Shown: positions 1 through 8,966, counted from the stretch's first letter. The stretch: 64,000 nucleotides of DNA from Verrucomicrobiota bacterium (GCA_022710725.1 JAKLGK010000003.1:248001-312000), one strand, 5' to 3'. Numbers and translations are program-made. The notes: generated from the sequence alone by a model not told the origin.

Positions 1-1
1 T

Positions 2-760
2 GGTGGCGGCTGGGTTGATGCCGCACGTTTTAGCTGGCTTACCAACGAATTGCAGATGGGGCAAAATGAGGATCAGCTCATGATCCTTGCCTGCCACATT
101 CCCATTCTGCCGCAAACGAGCGCTACCAACACAAGCCGATCTTCAACATTCCAGGATCCTGCATCCGAAAGCAACCTGGTCGCCACGCTTCACAATTACC
201 CGAATCTCCTCCTGGTCATGGCGGGCCATCGCCACCAGAACGTGGTTACGGCGTTTCCTTCGCCGGACCCGGCCCAACCGGAACGAGGCTTCTGGGAGGT
301 CGAAACCGTCTCGTTGCGGGACTTCCCCCAGCAATTGTGCGCCTGGGAGATACTCCGCAACAGCGACAACAGCATCTCCATCTTGACGACCAGTGTTGAT
401 CCCGTGCTCGAAGAAGATTCACCCGCGTGGGACTCGCGAACGTACGGCATTGCCGCCGAGCGGATATTTGGACGAATAGCCCTCGACGACACGTCGTCAC
501 GCACCTACAACGTGGAACTGGTCAAGCAATTGACTCCGGCCATGCAGGCGAAAATCGCCGGCATCGGTGAGCCGCTGGGACATCCCATGCACATCGAAAG
601 CGCCGACTCCGGCATGGCGATCGACCATCTCGGTCAATTGCAGGCCGCCGATGCCATGGTCGAGCCCATCACATGGGACGATGTTTCCGTCGCCACCAGC
701 AGTTCCCATTCCGTGTCGCCCCAGCGCGGTCAGCTGATGAACCGCGCCGCCGAGCCATAA
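2..760 (+). CDS. Calcineurin-like metallophosphoesterase, C-terminal part
   Basis: The reading frame is open from the window edge, so the 5' part of the gene is missing. The visible 252 residues contain ACHIPI near residue 32 and MAGHRHQN near residue 75. These fit the late metal-binding histidine motifs (H..P and GHxH) of calcineurin-like phosphoesterases. The layout, with a long tail after GHxH, recalls the TIGR03767/TIGR03768 group of large metallophosphoesterases. The N-terminal DxH and GDxxD motifs would lie outside the window, so the fold is inferred from the last two motifs only. The substrate cannot be deduced. The stop is followed by 83 nt before the next possible gene on the same strand. 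Confidence 0.6.
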   Translation, partial: GGGWVDAARFSWLTNELQMGQNEDQLMILACHIPILPQTSATNTSRSSTFQDPASESNLVATLHNYPNLLLVMAGHRHQNVVTAFPSPDPAQPERGFWEVETVSLRDFPQQLCAWEILRNSDNSISILTTSVDPVLEEDSPAWDSRTYGIAAERIFGRIALDDTSSRTYNVELVKQLTPAMQAKIAGIGEPLGHPMHIESADSGMAIDHLGQLQAADAMVEPITWDDVSVATSSSHSVSPQRGQLMNRAAEP

Positions 761-843
761 CGGGCTGGTGAGAGTGACGGTGTCCGGGAACTATCTGCAT
801 CGGCGGCGCCACACCAACAGCCTCGATCCCTTCATGCTCATGG

Positions 844-1149
844 GTGATAGGCGAGTGGCACGCCAAGAGAGTGCCCAGGGAGGAAATCGAAGCAGAGCGC
901 GCAAAGGTCGAGAAGACGCGTAGCATGCTCGTGGGGAGATGGCGCGTCGCAGATCAGCGAGACACCCAGTTCACCATCAACGCAGATGGAACAATGAGCG
1001 GTACTGTAAATGCGGTGAGCGGCAGATGGTCGTTGGAAGAGGACGTCTTCACTTCGGGTAGTGGCAAACGGTATCGACTGCTCTCATCCGATGCCACTTC
1101 GGTTGTCTTAAGGCGTCTCGACGACGTTTGGCGCGGGGACTTCGGGTGA
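844..1149 (+). CDS. Small hypothetical protein with lipocalin-like beta-strand pattern
   Basis: A 101-residue frame begins at a GTG; no ATG exists upstream in the open frame, which runs back to about 778. A charged helix (residues 10-25) is followed by a segment of short strands around LVGRWRVADQ and FTINADGTMSG. This kind of pattern (W, then F-x-x-x-x-D-G-T) is common in small lipocalin-like or META/DUF-type beta domains. No signal peptide is visible from this start, and the true N-terminus may lie further upstream. No function is assigned. Composition is less GC-rich at third positions than in the housekeeping genes of the window. It may be a fragment. Confidence 0.4.
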   Translation: MIGEWHAKRVPREEIEAERAKVEKTRSMLVGRWRVADQRDTQFTINADGTMSGTVNAVSGRWSLEEDVFTSGSGKRYRLLSSDATSVVLRRLDDVWRGDFG

Positions 1150-1210
1150 ACCGAGGGTCACGCCAAGCGTGCGGCAAGAAGAAGATGGTGCAGAGACACC
1201 ACAACCCTGA

Positions 1211-1216
1211 TATAAT
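1211..1216 (+). promoter_or_regulatory. Perfect -10 box placed for leaderless transcription
   Basis: TATAAT lies six nucleotides before the ATG at 1223. No Shine-Dalgarno sequence can fit between them, so a transcript started about seven bases after the box would begin at or next to the ATG. No good -35 hexamer is seen at 16-18 bp spacing. Confidence 0.5.
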
Positions 1217-1222
1217 AACTTA

Positions 1223-1408
1223 ATGATTCAGAAGAGCGTTTCGGTGAGGAATCTTCACGAATCGTCTGCGCAACAAGATCTTGCGTTCTGGCGCAACCGT
1301 GACGCATCGGAACGGGTAAGCGCTGTGGAGTCACTTCGCAGGCAAGCACATGGAAGTTCAACCCGACTTCAAAGAACTGCTCGCGTTGTTCAACGAGCAA
1401 AAGATTGA
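1223..1408 (+). CDS. Short partner protein of a nucleotidyltransferase pair (antitoxin-like)
   Basis: This 61-residue protein has a helical pattern DLAFWRNRDASERVSAVESL followed by RRQAHGSSTRLQRTARVVQR. Short proteins with FW..R...ER..AVE.LRRQ..G...RLQRV.RVV are commonly found directly before AbiEii/MNT-like nucleotidyltransferases, and that is its position here: the next gene starts inside it (59-nt overlap, different frame). The overlap suggests translational coupling. By analogy with two-gene nucleotidyltransferase systems it may be the regulatory or neutralising partner; this is inference. The start at 1223 is supported by the -10 box just upstream and the absence of another in-frame ATG at a better place. 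Confidence 0.6.
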   Translation: MIQKSVSVRNLHESSAQQDLAFWRNRDASERVSAVESLRRQAHGSSTRLQRTARVVQRAKD

Positions 1409-1796
1409 GTACATCATTGTCGGAGCTTATGCGCTAGCGTATCATGGAGCTCCGCGATTCACGGGCGACATCGACCTCTACGTGCGCCCCACCAAGAACA
1501 ATGCCGCACGCATCATCGCCGCTCTCTCTTCCTTTGGCTTCGGTTCGCTCGGGCTGAAGGAAGAAGACTTCCAGAAGCCCGAGCAAGTCATTCAACTTGG
1601 AGTCCCCCCCGTCCGCATTGACCTCATCACTTCCATCACCGGCGTCACGTGGGAAGAAGCCAACGCGGGCAAAGTCTCGGGGAAGTACGGCGATGTGGAC
1701 GTCCTTTACCTCGGACGAGATCAGTACGCGCAGAACAAGCGCGCCACAGGTCGGAAGAAGGACTTGGCCGACCTTGAAGCACTGGGCGAAGACTGA
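1350..1796 (+). CDS. AbiEii/DUF6036-like nucleotidyltransferase
   Basis: A 148-residue protein with the polymerase-beta type nucleotidyltransferase pattern: IIVGAYALAYHGAPRFTGDI near residues 27-46, in which the G..A..H...R.T.DID part carries the metal-binding acidic residues (DID), and a third acidic patch in VRIDLIT near residue 90. The late segment RKKDLADLEAL is typical of this family, which includes toxins of nucleotidyltransferase toxin-antitoxin pairs as well as uncharacterised housekeeping members. It overlaps the preceding short gene by 59 nt and is probably co-expressed with it. Whether it acts as a toxin cannot be told from sequence. Confidence 0.75.
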   Translation: MEVQPDFKELLALFNEQKIEYIIVGAYALAYHGAPRFTGDIDLYVRPTKNNAARIIAALSSFGFGSLGLKEEDFQKPEQVIQLGVPPVRIDLITSITGVTWEEANAGKVSGKYGDVDVLYLGRDQYAQNKRATGRKKDLADLEALGED

Positions 1797-1926
1797 TTGC
1801 CGGACCACCGCCTTGAGGCCACGCCAAATAGCCTGCCGAGAGTTGGAAGAACTCCGGGGCGGCGAGCCTCAAGCATAACGTTGGTGACCTGATCGCCGGG
1901 ACCGGCCCCCTTCAAAGAGAGTCGCC

Positions 1927-4344
1927 ATGAGCACGCTGCATCTGAAAAAAACGGAGGGTGATTTCCATAACTTCCTGGTACGGGATACGCAGACCCGCGT
2001 CGCCGCGCACCTTCAACTGCCCGTCGGCAAAAGCGGCCTCCGCGTCGTGGTGGCCATGCCGGCCGGCAAAAGCGCCTTGTGCTTCGAGACCACCCAGCCT
2101 GCGGGCTGGACCCTGGAGGGGGCCCCCCTCCCCTTCGCCGACGCGGACGGCCAGGCCGGCGTGCAATTCACCCTCGCGTCGGCCTCGCCGGAGCTTTTGA
2201 TCACGGCGGCGTCGATCCTCCTCAACCATACATTGGTCGCCCGGTTCGGCGACGACCCCGATCGCCGCCATGAGAACCGCTTGAAGGACCTTGTCCGGTC
2301 GGGCGCCATCGGGGAAATCGAATCCGTCCTGGGTTTCTCCCTGCGGGACCTGGCCGACCGCGGACAGACCGTCGGTCCCGTTTTCGACGCGGGCCGAAAC
2401 ACGATCACCTTCACGCGCCGGGCGTTGGACGGCCGACACCGCTACCGGCTGGAGTTCGCCGGCGGCCCCGCCACCGATGTCCGCGTGCGCGGCGACTGCC
2501 TGCGCATCACGCGGAAGGATCCGCCGGGCACCGCCCCGCTCCGCCTGCTGGTCCGGGCCTCGACCGACTTTGCCCTGCTCACGCCCATGCCGTTCGCGGA
2601 ACTGGTGAACGAACGCGGCCGGGCCCTGGCGGCGAAAGACCCCCTATTCGCCGAGTCCATCCGGAATTTCGAATTCCTTTCCTACCGCGAGAAGTTCCTC
2701 GCCGGCTCCTGGAATTTCCTGTCCTACTTCGGCCGCGACACGCTCATCTCGCTGCGCATCATGTGGCCCGTCCTGTCCGCGCAGGCCCGGCGCGCCGGCA
2801 TCCAAAGCGTCGCGGACGAAATTTCGGCCGGGGGCATCGTCAACGTGACGGACGAGTGGACCGACGACCGCGCCGTCATGGATGCCCTCGAAGGCTTTTT
2901 CCACACGTACGGCCGCGGCGACCTGGACCGGGCCCGGCCGCTCATGCAGACGATCCTGCAGGGAACCGTTCCGGAGCATCCCTTCCTCGACGTGCTGGAC
3001 CAGACCTACATGTTCCCCTCCGCGGCGGCCTTCTGGTTCGGGGAAATCGGCGACGGCGACCTGTCGCAGTGGCTGCAGGAAGAGCATCTGGTGCTGGGCC
3101 GGAGGGAATCGAACAGGGTCACGCTTTTGCGGAACTGGAACTACCTGCTTCATGCCGCGGCCCCCTACGTTGCAGCTTGGCAAAGCCTGCGTACGAAGTA
3201 TCCGGATCTCACCCCGGCGCAACTTATCGCCGCGTATCCGGACGAGTTCAAGGCGGCCGGCTCGTCGCTGATTACCTCGGTCGCTGGCGCCGCCAACTGG
3301 CGGGACACCTACAATCTCCCATGGCGATTCCGCTCCGAGGACATCAACGTGCACCTCCTGCCCATGGTCATAGGCGCCATCCGGGAGATGATCGCGCGGA
3401 TACAAGCCCTCGGGCTCGGCGACGGCCTGCTGGGCGAGGCGAAAGGAAACGCCCTGGACGTCATCCGCGAATTTATCGAGAAGCCCGACCGTTTTGCCGC
3501 CGCCGCGGAGGCGTGGGACCCGGACCTGGTGCGGGCGCATTTCCTGGTCCGGCGTTCGGCGTGCGATATCCGTCGGGACCTCCAACGCTACCTGGAGGGC
3601 CTGGCTCGCGGTGAAGTGACCTGGGACGACCGCGAGCGGGGCTGCCGCGAACGGGCGGCCATTTTGCGCGGCCGGGTGGACGGCGTCACCGTGGCTGATT
3701 TCCTCCGCGGCGACCGCGTGCCCGACGCCATCAAGGACGGCATCGAATTCACCGCGCTGCTGCTGGATACCGAGTGTAATCCGCTGCCGCTCATGCACTG
3801 CGACGACGTGTTTGCCCTCTTGTTCGGAAAGCCCTCCATGGAGCAAGTCCGGCAAATCATCCGGCCGCTCGTGCTTTCCTATCCGTTCGGCCTCGGTTTC
3901 ATGGAGGAGGACCTGGGCATGGCCATCACCAACACGGTATACGCCCCGCGGGACATCCCGGCCCTGCAGGACAACGGGAAAAACGCCTGGGTCAAGTTCG
4001 GCCCGGACGAGTATCACGGCCGCGCCGCCTGGCCCTGGACCCTGTTTGCCCTGATCATCGGCATCGATCAACTCGTTCAGCGGAGCATCGATGCGGACGG
4101 AACCCTCCGGGACGGGCTGACGCGGGAGGATGTCGAACTGTTCCGGAAAATCCTGTTGAAAACGAAAGCCGCCCTGGTGAAACTGGGCCCGCTCGCCACC
4201 TCCGAGGTGTTCAAGTACGCCCCCGCCCGGGCGGGAGAGGGAATCTGGCAGGCGGAGCCCCTGGGCATCTCCACGCCCATCCAGCTCTGGAGCGCCGCCC
4301 CCGCCAACCTGGTCATCGATGAAGCGCTGGAGCGATTGCCCTGA
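1927..4344 (+). CDS. 805-aa six-hairpin glycosidase-like protein of unknown substrate
   Basis: The start follows AAAGAGAGTCGCC, giving a usable Shine-Dalgarno. There is no signal peptide. The first 240 residues look beta-rich; from about 240 the protein is rich in helices with conserved aromatic motifs (SYREKFLAGSWNFLSYFGRD at about 251, NWNYLLHAAAPY near 405, WPWTLFALIIGID near 702). The W..L.YFGRDT element and the repeated helical hairpins are reminiscent of alpha/alpha-toroid (six-hairpin) glycosidases such as amylo-1,6-glucosidase-like proteins. Similar proteins of unknown function occur in Myxobacteria, to my recollection. Catalytic acids cannot be assigned with confidence. It stands alone: 130 nt upstream and about 370 nt downstream lack genes. 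Confidence 0.5.
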   Translation: MSTLHLKKTEGDFHNFLVRDTQTRVAAHLQLPVGKSGLRVVVAMPAGKSALCFETTQPAGWTLEGAPLPFADADGQAGVQFTLASASPELLITAASILLNHTLVARFGDDPDRRHENRLKDLVRSGAIGEIESVLGFSLRDLADRGQTVGPVFDAGRNTITFTRRALDGRHRYRLEFAGGPATDVRVRGDCLRITRKDPPGTAPLRLLVRASTDFALLTPMPFAELVNERGRALAAKDPLFAESIRNFEFLSYREKFLAGSWNFLSYFGRDTLISLRIMWPVLSAQARRAGIQSVADEISAGGIVNVTDEWTDDRAVMDALEGFFHTYGRGDLDRARPLMQTILQGTVPEHPFLDVLDQTYMFPSAAAFWFGEIGDGDLSQWLQEEHLVLGRRESNRVTLLRNWNYLLHAAAPYVAAWQSLRTKYPDLTPAQLIAAYPDEFKAAGSSLITSVAGAANWRDTYNLPWRFRSEDINVHLLPMVIGAIREMIARIQALGLGDGLLGEAKGNALDVIREFIEKPDRFAAAAEAWDPDLVRAHFLVRRSACDIRRDLQRYLEGLARGEVTWDDRERGCRERAAILRGRVDGVTVADFLRGDRVPDAIKDGIEFTALLLDTECNPLPLMHCDDVFALLFGKPSMEQVRQIIRPLVLSYPFGLGFMEEDLGMAITNTVYAPRDIPALQDNGKNAWVKFGPDEYHGRAAWPWTLFALIIGIDQLVQRSIDADGTLRDGLTREDVELFRKILLKTKAALVKLGPLATSEVFKYAPARAGEGIWQAEPLGISTPIQLWSAAPANLVIDEALERLP

Positions 4345-4711
4345 AAGCCTCGCTCCATCGCGATTCCCGCGGAAGCGCGAGCGGGCGCGGATTCGCGGCC
4401 CCGGTCAGCTATTGAGGGCTTTCGCGAGTTTGCCGCTGGCGGGAAGCGGGCGGCCTGGTTACGCCTTCTCGCCTGCGCGGCCAATGCCGCCGCGCGCGAG
4501 GCCGCCGATCCGGCCGAGGGAGGAATCGTTCCGTGAACCCGCCGCGGGTATGTTTTCCGATCTGCGTGATGGTGAAGGCCAACCGGGAAAAGCCTGTTCC
4601 ATTTCGAGGAGGGAATCCTGCGGAGGCATCTGCCCTTGAAGAGCCGGGGCGAAGGGACTAGTCTGTGCCATGGCATCGGGAACCTCCCCCGTTAGCGGCA
4701 GTTAGCCGCTG
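4345..4711. other. Gene-free stretch before rsgA
   Basis: No convincing reading frame is visible here on either strand. The only structure seen is a short inverted repeat, AGCGGC (4694-4699) with GCCGCT (4705-4710), just before the upstream start candidate of rsgA. No clear promoter or terminator was found. Confidence 0.4.
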
Positions 4712-5821
4712 ATGGCAAGACGGGTCGACCTCGATCATAAGACGCCCATGGAATTAACTTCCCTTGGATTCGACTCCTGGTTCGAAGAGCGGGTCGCCGG
4801 TCTCCTGCCGCCGGGGCGATGCCTGGCCCGCGTCACGGCCGTGGACCGGGACGCCTTCCTGATACGCGACCCGGACGGCGAGCGGTACGCGGAGCTGTCG
4901 GGCAAGTTCCGGTTCACGGCGCGCTCGGCCGGCGACCTCCCCTGCGTGGGCGACTGGGTGTGCGCGCAACGGCCTGAGTCGGACGGCCCGGCGATCATCC
5001 ACGAGGTGTGGCCGCGCAAGACACTCCTTCGCCGCAAGCGCCCCGGGAAAGTCGTGGACTTCCAGATGATCGCCGCCAACATCGACACGGCTTTCATCGT
5101 GCAGGGCTGCGATTTCGATTTCAACGTGCCGCGCCTGGAGCGGTACCTGGTGATGGCCCGCGATGGCCGCATGGGGGCTCACATCATCATGAGCAAGACG
5201 GACCTGGTCTCGCCGGAAGAACTGGAGCGACGGATCGAGGATATCCGGAGGTCCGGGATTTCCGCGCCGATCGCCCGGTTGAGCAACGCCACGGGCGCCG
5301 GGATGGAGGCTTTCCGGGCGGCCCTGGCTCCCGGCAAAACCTACTGCCTGCTCGGCTCATCGGGCGTCGGGAAGACCACGCTGATCAACCGGCTGCTGGG
5401 CAAGGAGGCTTTCGAGACCCGGGCCGTGAGCGGCACCGGCGAAGGAGTGCACACAACGTCCCGCCGGCAACTGCTCGTCCTCGACAACGGCGCCATGCTG
5501 ATCGACACGCCGGGCATGCGCGAACTGGGCCTCCTCGGCGCCGAGGACGGCATCGACGCGACCTTCCACGACATCGCCGACTATTCAACTCGGTGCCGCT
5601 TCCCGGACTGCACGCACACGAGCGAGCCCGGTTGCGCGGTCCTGGCCGCCTTGCAGGACGGCGAGTTGAGCGAAGAGCGATACCAGGGCTACCTGAAACT
5701 CAAGAAGGAAGCCGAATACCACAACCTCTCCTATGTCGAAAAGAGGAAGAAGGACAAGACGTTCGGGCGTTTTTTCAAGTCGGCGATGAAACAAATGAAG
5801 CGATCGAGTGTCAAATGGTGA
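4712..5821 (+). CDS. rsgA: Small ribosomal subunit biogenesis GTPase RsgA
   Basis: Circularly permuted GTPase that helps 30S subunit maturation. An OB-fold N-terminal region is followed by the permuted motif order: SKTDL (G4, about residue 159), then GSSGVGKTTLINRLLG (G1, about 214), then IDTPGMRELG (G3, about 263). The C-terminal zinc motif CRFPDCTHTSEPGC (about 295-309) is typical of the family. Total length 369 is normal. The start is uncertain: the ATG at 4748 gives MELTSLGFDSW and may be the real one, since the first 12 residues look non-conserved and neither site has a strong Shine-Dalgarno. The next gene begins 20 nt after the stop. Confidence 0.93.
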   Translation: MARRVDLDHKTPMELTSLGFDSWFEERVAGLLPPGRCLARVTAVDRDAFLIRDPDGERYAELSGKFRFTARSAGDLPCVGDWVCAQRPESDGPAIIHEVWPRKTLLRRKRPGKVVDFQMIAANIDTAFIVQGCDFDFNVPRLERYLVMARDGRMGAHIIMSKTDLVSPEELERRIEDIRRSGISAPIARLSNATGAGMEAFRAALAPGKTYCLLGSSGVGKTTLINRLLGKEAFETRAVSGTGEGVHTTSRRQLLVLDNGAMLIDTPGMRELGLLGAEDGIDATFHDIADYSTRCRFPDCTHTSEPGCAVLAALQDGELSEERYQGYLKLKKEAEYHNLSYVEKRKKDKTFGRFFKSAMKQMKRSSVKW

Positions 5822-5841
5822 CGATCGAAAGGATGGAAGGC

Positions 5842-7095
5842 ATGAAAGCAACGATCATCGGATGCCTGGCGCTGGGGTTGACGGCGCTCTCCTCGGCCCC
5901 GGTCATGAGCGAAGAGGCCATGCCGACGGACGACTTCGGCGCCATGGTGAAGGAGTTCAGCGCGGCGCGGCACAAGCTGGCCGTCGAACTGGCCGAGCAG
6001 CTCGACCTCGTCCTGCCGAAGAAGGCCGTGTCCTTCTTCGAGGCCGCCGAGGCAGGCGACTGGGCGGCGACATCGAACCGATTCCAGAAGCTCAAAACGC
6101 CGGGGGACAGCGGCTGGTCCGTTCCGTCGATGCGCAATGAATTGTGGGCGACCGTCCACGAGACGCTGGGCGTATGGGAGGTGTGGGTCGGGTGGAAGCA
6201 GGACTCCGCGCTGTTGCGGATGTTCTACGAGCCCATCCTGTCCTCCATGCCGGAGGGCAGCATCTACTTCGGCGGGACGGACTGCGGCCGGTTCGTCGTC
6301 ACGACCGCCAACGCTTTAAAGCAACCGCCTCCGGTGTTCGTCCTCACCCAGAACGGCCTGGCCGACAACACGTACATGGCGCACCTGCGCGCCGTGTACG
6401 GCGACCGCCTCTGGATCCCGGAGCAGGAGGACTCCAACCAGGCGTTCCAGGAATACGTGGAGGACGTGCAGGCCGGGCGGTATCCCGCGGGGGCCGAGGT
6501 CAGTTTCGAGGACGGCCGCGTCACGGTCCAGGGCGTGGCCGGCGTGATGATGATCAACGGCATCCTGTGCCGGATGATCTTCGAGCGCAACAAGGACGAG
6601 CACCCGTTCTTCCTGGAGGAGAGCTACGTCGTGGACTGGATGTACCCCTATCTCGAGCCGCATGGGCTTATCCTGAAGTTGAACCCCGAGCCCCTGCCCG
6701 AGCTGACGGCGGACGCCGTCGAGCGCGACCGGCAGTTCTGGAAAGACACCCTGGCGCGCCTGGAGAGCCAGCCGGGCTGGGCGTCCAACCCCGATGCCCG
6801 GAAGGCCTTCTCCAAGCTGCGCTCCGCCATCGCGGGGGTGTACGTGTATCGCAAGAAGTACGACGAGGCCGAGGCGGCGTTCCGGCAGGCCATCGACCTG
6901 TACCGGTTCTCGCCCGAAGCCCACATGCGCCTGGCCAAGATGTACGAGGAGCAGGACCGGCTCGAAGAGGCCCGCGATCTCATGGTCGCGTTCATGCGTT
7001 CCGATCCGCCCGAGGCCGGCGAGCAGGCCGGGCAGTACCTGGACCAGCTCGAAACCAAGGTGCGGGCCGGCGGCGAGGCGATCCCCGTCCCATAG
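5842..7095 (+). CDS. Secreted TPR-containing protein
   Basis: I chose the ATG at 5842, preceded by GGATGGAAGG, because it begins a clean signal peptide (MKATIIGCLALGLTALSSAP, cut near residue 24). The frame is open further upstream, but that part is only the shadow of rsgA. The mature protein (about 393 residues) has an unrecognised middle region and, near residues 335-405, helical repeats with TPR spacing (VYVYRKKYDEAEAAFRQAI, then HMRLAKMYEEQDRLEEARDL). It probably acts in the periplasm as a protein-binding scaffold. Function unknown. It follows rsgA closely and may be co-transcribed. Confidence 0.7.
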   Translation: MKATIIGCLALGLTALSSAPVMSEEAMPTDDFGAMVKEFSAARHKLAVELAEQLDLVLPKKAVSFFEAAEAGDWAATSNRFQKLKTPGDSGWSVPSMRNELWATVHETLGVWEVWVGWKQDSALLRMFYEPILSSMPEGSIYFGGTDCGRFVVTTANALKQPPPVFVLTQNGLADNTYMAHLRAVYGDRLWIPEQEDSNQAFQEYVEDVQAGRYPAGAEVSFEDGRVTVQGVAGVMMINGILCRMIFERNKDEHPFFLEESYVVDWMYPYLEPHGLILKLNPEPLPELTADAVERDRQFWKDTLARLESQPGWASNPDARKAFSKLRSAIAGVYVYRKKYDEAEAAFRQAIDLYRFSPEAHMRLAKMYEEQDRLEEARDLMVAFMRSDPPEAGEQAGQYLDQLETKVRAGGEAIPVP

Positions 7096-7159
7096 AGCCG
7101 GCCGCCCGCGCGCCTTGTTTTTTCTTTCGGCTGTTTGCCGATCCAGTATCATCGCCGGC

Positions 7160-7975
7160 ATGAAGTTCAGCCAACCACAGGCGTCGCTCCTCGTGCCCGA
7201 CGGCCGGCCCGCGGACCAAGCCTTGGCCGGGATCTCGCACCTGGGGATCGGGGCGCATCCCGACGACGCGGAGATCATCGCCCTGCACGGAATCCTCGCG
7301 TGCCGGGAGACCCGGGGATTTGGCGCCGTGATCTGCGCCCATGGAGGCGAACGCGTCCGGGACGTGCGCCGCCGGGAGCAGGAGGAGGCCGCGCGGATGG
7401 GCCGCTACGGCATCCTGGCGATGCTGGATCACCGCAGCGCCGATTTGAAGGGCCCCGCCGTGTCCGCGTTGGAGGCGGACATCCAGGCATTGTTCGGGGC
7501 GGCGCGGCCGGAAACCGTCTATACCCACCATCCCGCCGACCGGCACGAGACCCATGTGGCCGTGTCGCTTGCGGTCGTGCGCGCGCTGCGCCGCCTGCCC
7601 CCCGACCGGCGGCCGAAAAGCCTGTACGGCGTGGAGGTCTGGGGCAGCCTCGACTGGCTGCCCGCGGAGGGCCGCATCGAACTGAATGTCAGCTCCGGAG
7701 GAACTCTCGCCGCGGAACTGATCCGCGTGTTCCGCTCGCAGATCGAGGGCGGGAAGCGTTACGACGCCGCGGCGGCCGGGCGCCGGGCCGCCAACGCGAC
7801 CTTTGCCGACCCGTACGCGCCGGACCGGGCCCGGGAGCTGTGTCTCGCCATGGACCTCACCCCGTTGCTCCGCGATCCCGGCCTGGATGCGGGCCGTTAT
7901 GTGGCTCGCCTGCTGGATTCCTTCCGTCGGGAGGCGCTGGACCGCGTCCGCCGCGTCTCCGGGCCCGGAGAATAA
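7160..7975 (+). CDS. PIG-L family (LmbE-like) N-deacetylase
   Basis: The 271-residue protein begins LVPDGRP... and has the zinc-site motif AHPDDAE near residue 34 and a second histidine pair in TVYTHHPADRHETH near residue 118. Both are typical of PIG-L/LmbE zinc-dependent deacetylases that act on GlcNAc-containing substrates such as GlcNAc-malate or sugar-lipids. The length is close to the family norm. A TATCAT box lies seven nucleotides before the start and there is no Shine-Dalgarno, so translation may be leaderless. It is followed by a sugar nucleotidyltransferase on the same strand, which would be consistent with a sugar-modifying role; the real substrate is unknown. Confidence 0.8.
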   Translation: MKFSQPQASLLVPDGRPADQALAGISHLGIGAHPDDAEIIALHGILACRETRGFGAVICAHGGERVRDVRRREQEEAARMGRYGILAMLDHRSADLKGPAVSALEADIQALFGAARPETVYTHHPADRHETHVAVSLAVVRALRRLPPDRRPKSLYGVEVWGSLDWLPAEGRIELNVSSGGTLAAELIRVFRSQIEGGKRYDAAAAGRRAANATFADPYAPDRARELCLAMDLTPLLRDPGLDAGRYVARLLDSFRREALDRVRRVSGPGE

Positions 7976-8060
7976 CGCTGGAATCAAGGGGGGACGCCCT
8001 GCTAGGCTGATGGCGTTATGCGTCGGAGCCCCGGGCCGGCCCGAGAGCATGGAGCAACGC

Positions 8061-8966
8061 ATGAAACTGACCCTGATGATCATGGCGGCGGGCATGGGAA
8101 GCCGGTACGGCGGGCTCAAGCAACTGGACCCGGTCGGGCCCGGCGGCGAGATCATCATGGACTACTCCGTGTTCGACGCCCTGCGCGCGGGCTTTCACCG
8201 CGTGGTCTTCGTCATCCGCCGCTCGATCGAACAGGATTTCCGCAGGGCCATCGGCAGCCGGTTCGAGAAACGGCTGGAGACCGTCTACGCCTTCCAGGAG
8301 CTCGACTCCCTGCCCGCGGGCTTCGCCGTGCCGGCGGAGCGGCAGAAACCGTGGGGCACAGGCCACGCGATGCTCGTCGGACGCGACCTCGTCCCGGGGC
8401 CGTTCGCCGTGATCAACGCGGACGATTTCTACGGCGCGGGGGCCTTCCAACTGCTGGCGGATTACCTGCGCTCGGCGGCGGCCAGAGGCCGGGAATACGC
8501 GATGGTCGGCTACACGCTCCGGGACACGCTCTCCGATCACGGCACGGTGACCCGCGGCATCTGCGAATGCGACGACCGGCTGTACCTGCGGCGGATTGTC
8601 GAAACCGCCCAACTGGCCCGGGACGGGCAGCGGGCCGTGTCCATCGATGTCCAGGGAGCCCGGCATTCGTTCACCGGCGACGAGTGGGTTTCCATGAATG
8701 CCTGGGCCTTCACGCCGACGATCTTCGACCACCTCGACCGCGAGTTCCGCGTCTTCCTGGAAACCCGCCGCGCCGATCCGAAAGCGGAGTTCTTCATCCC
8801 CGGCGTCGTCGGCCGCCTGATCGAGGAGCAGCGGGCCCGGGTCCGGATACTGCCCGGCGCCAGCCGCTGGTTCGGCATCACCTACCGCAACGACAAGCCC
8901 TTCCTCGAATCGGCGCTAAAAGAAATGGCCGCGCAGGGCGCCTATCCCGCGCGCCTCTGGTCCTGA
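8061..8966 (+). CDS. Sugar-phosphate nucleotidyltransferase family protein
   Basis: The start at 8061 is chosen because GGAG lies 7 nt upstream and the glycine-rich nucleotide loop MAAGMGSRYGGLKQLDPVGP follows at residue 8. NADDFYGAGAF near residue 120 is the metal-binding NADD motif. At 301 residues it matches a widespread but poorly characterised group of single-domain nucleotidyltransferases, common in Bacteroidota, that resemble glucose-1-phosphate uridylyl/thymidylyltransferases. The true sugar and nucleotide are not known. It sits 85 nt after the PIG-L gene, probably in the same unit. Confidence 0.8.
   Translation: MKLTLMIMAAGMGSRYGGLKQLDPVGPGGEIIMDYSVFDALRAGFHRVVFVIRRSIEQDFRRAIGSRFEKRLETVYAFQELDSLPAGFAVPAERQKPWGTGHAMLVGRDLVPGPFAVINADDFYGAGAFQLLADYLRSAAARGREYAMVGYTLRDTLSDHGTVTRGICECDDRLYLRRIVETAQLARDGQRAVSIDVQGARHSFTGDEWVSMNAWAFTPTIFDHLDREFRVFLETRRADPKAEFFIPGVVGRLIEEQRARVRILPGASRWFGITYRNDKPFLESALKEMAAQGAYPARLWS

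Noticed and set aside
1797..1926. Inverted repeat GCCTTGAGGCC...GAGCCTCAAGC after the nucleotidyltransferase, resembling an integron attC site
   Set aside because: The core sites RYYYAAC and GTTRRRY are not found in the right places and no integrase is visible.
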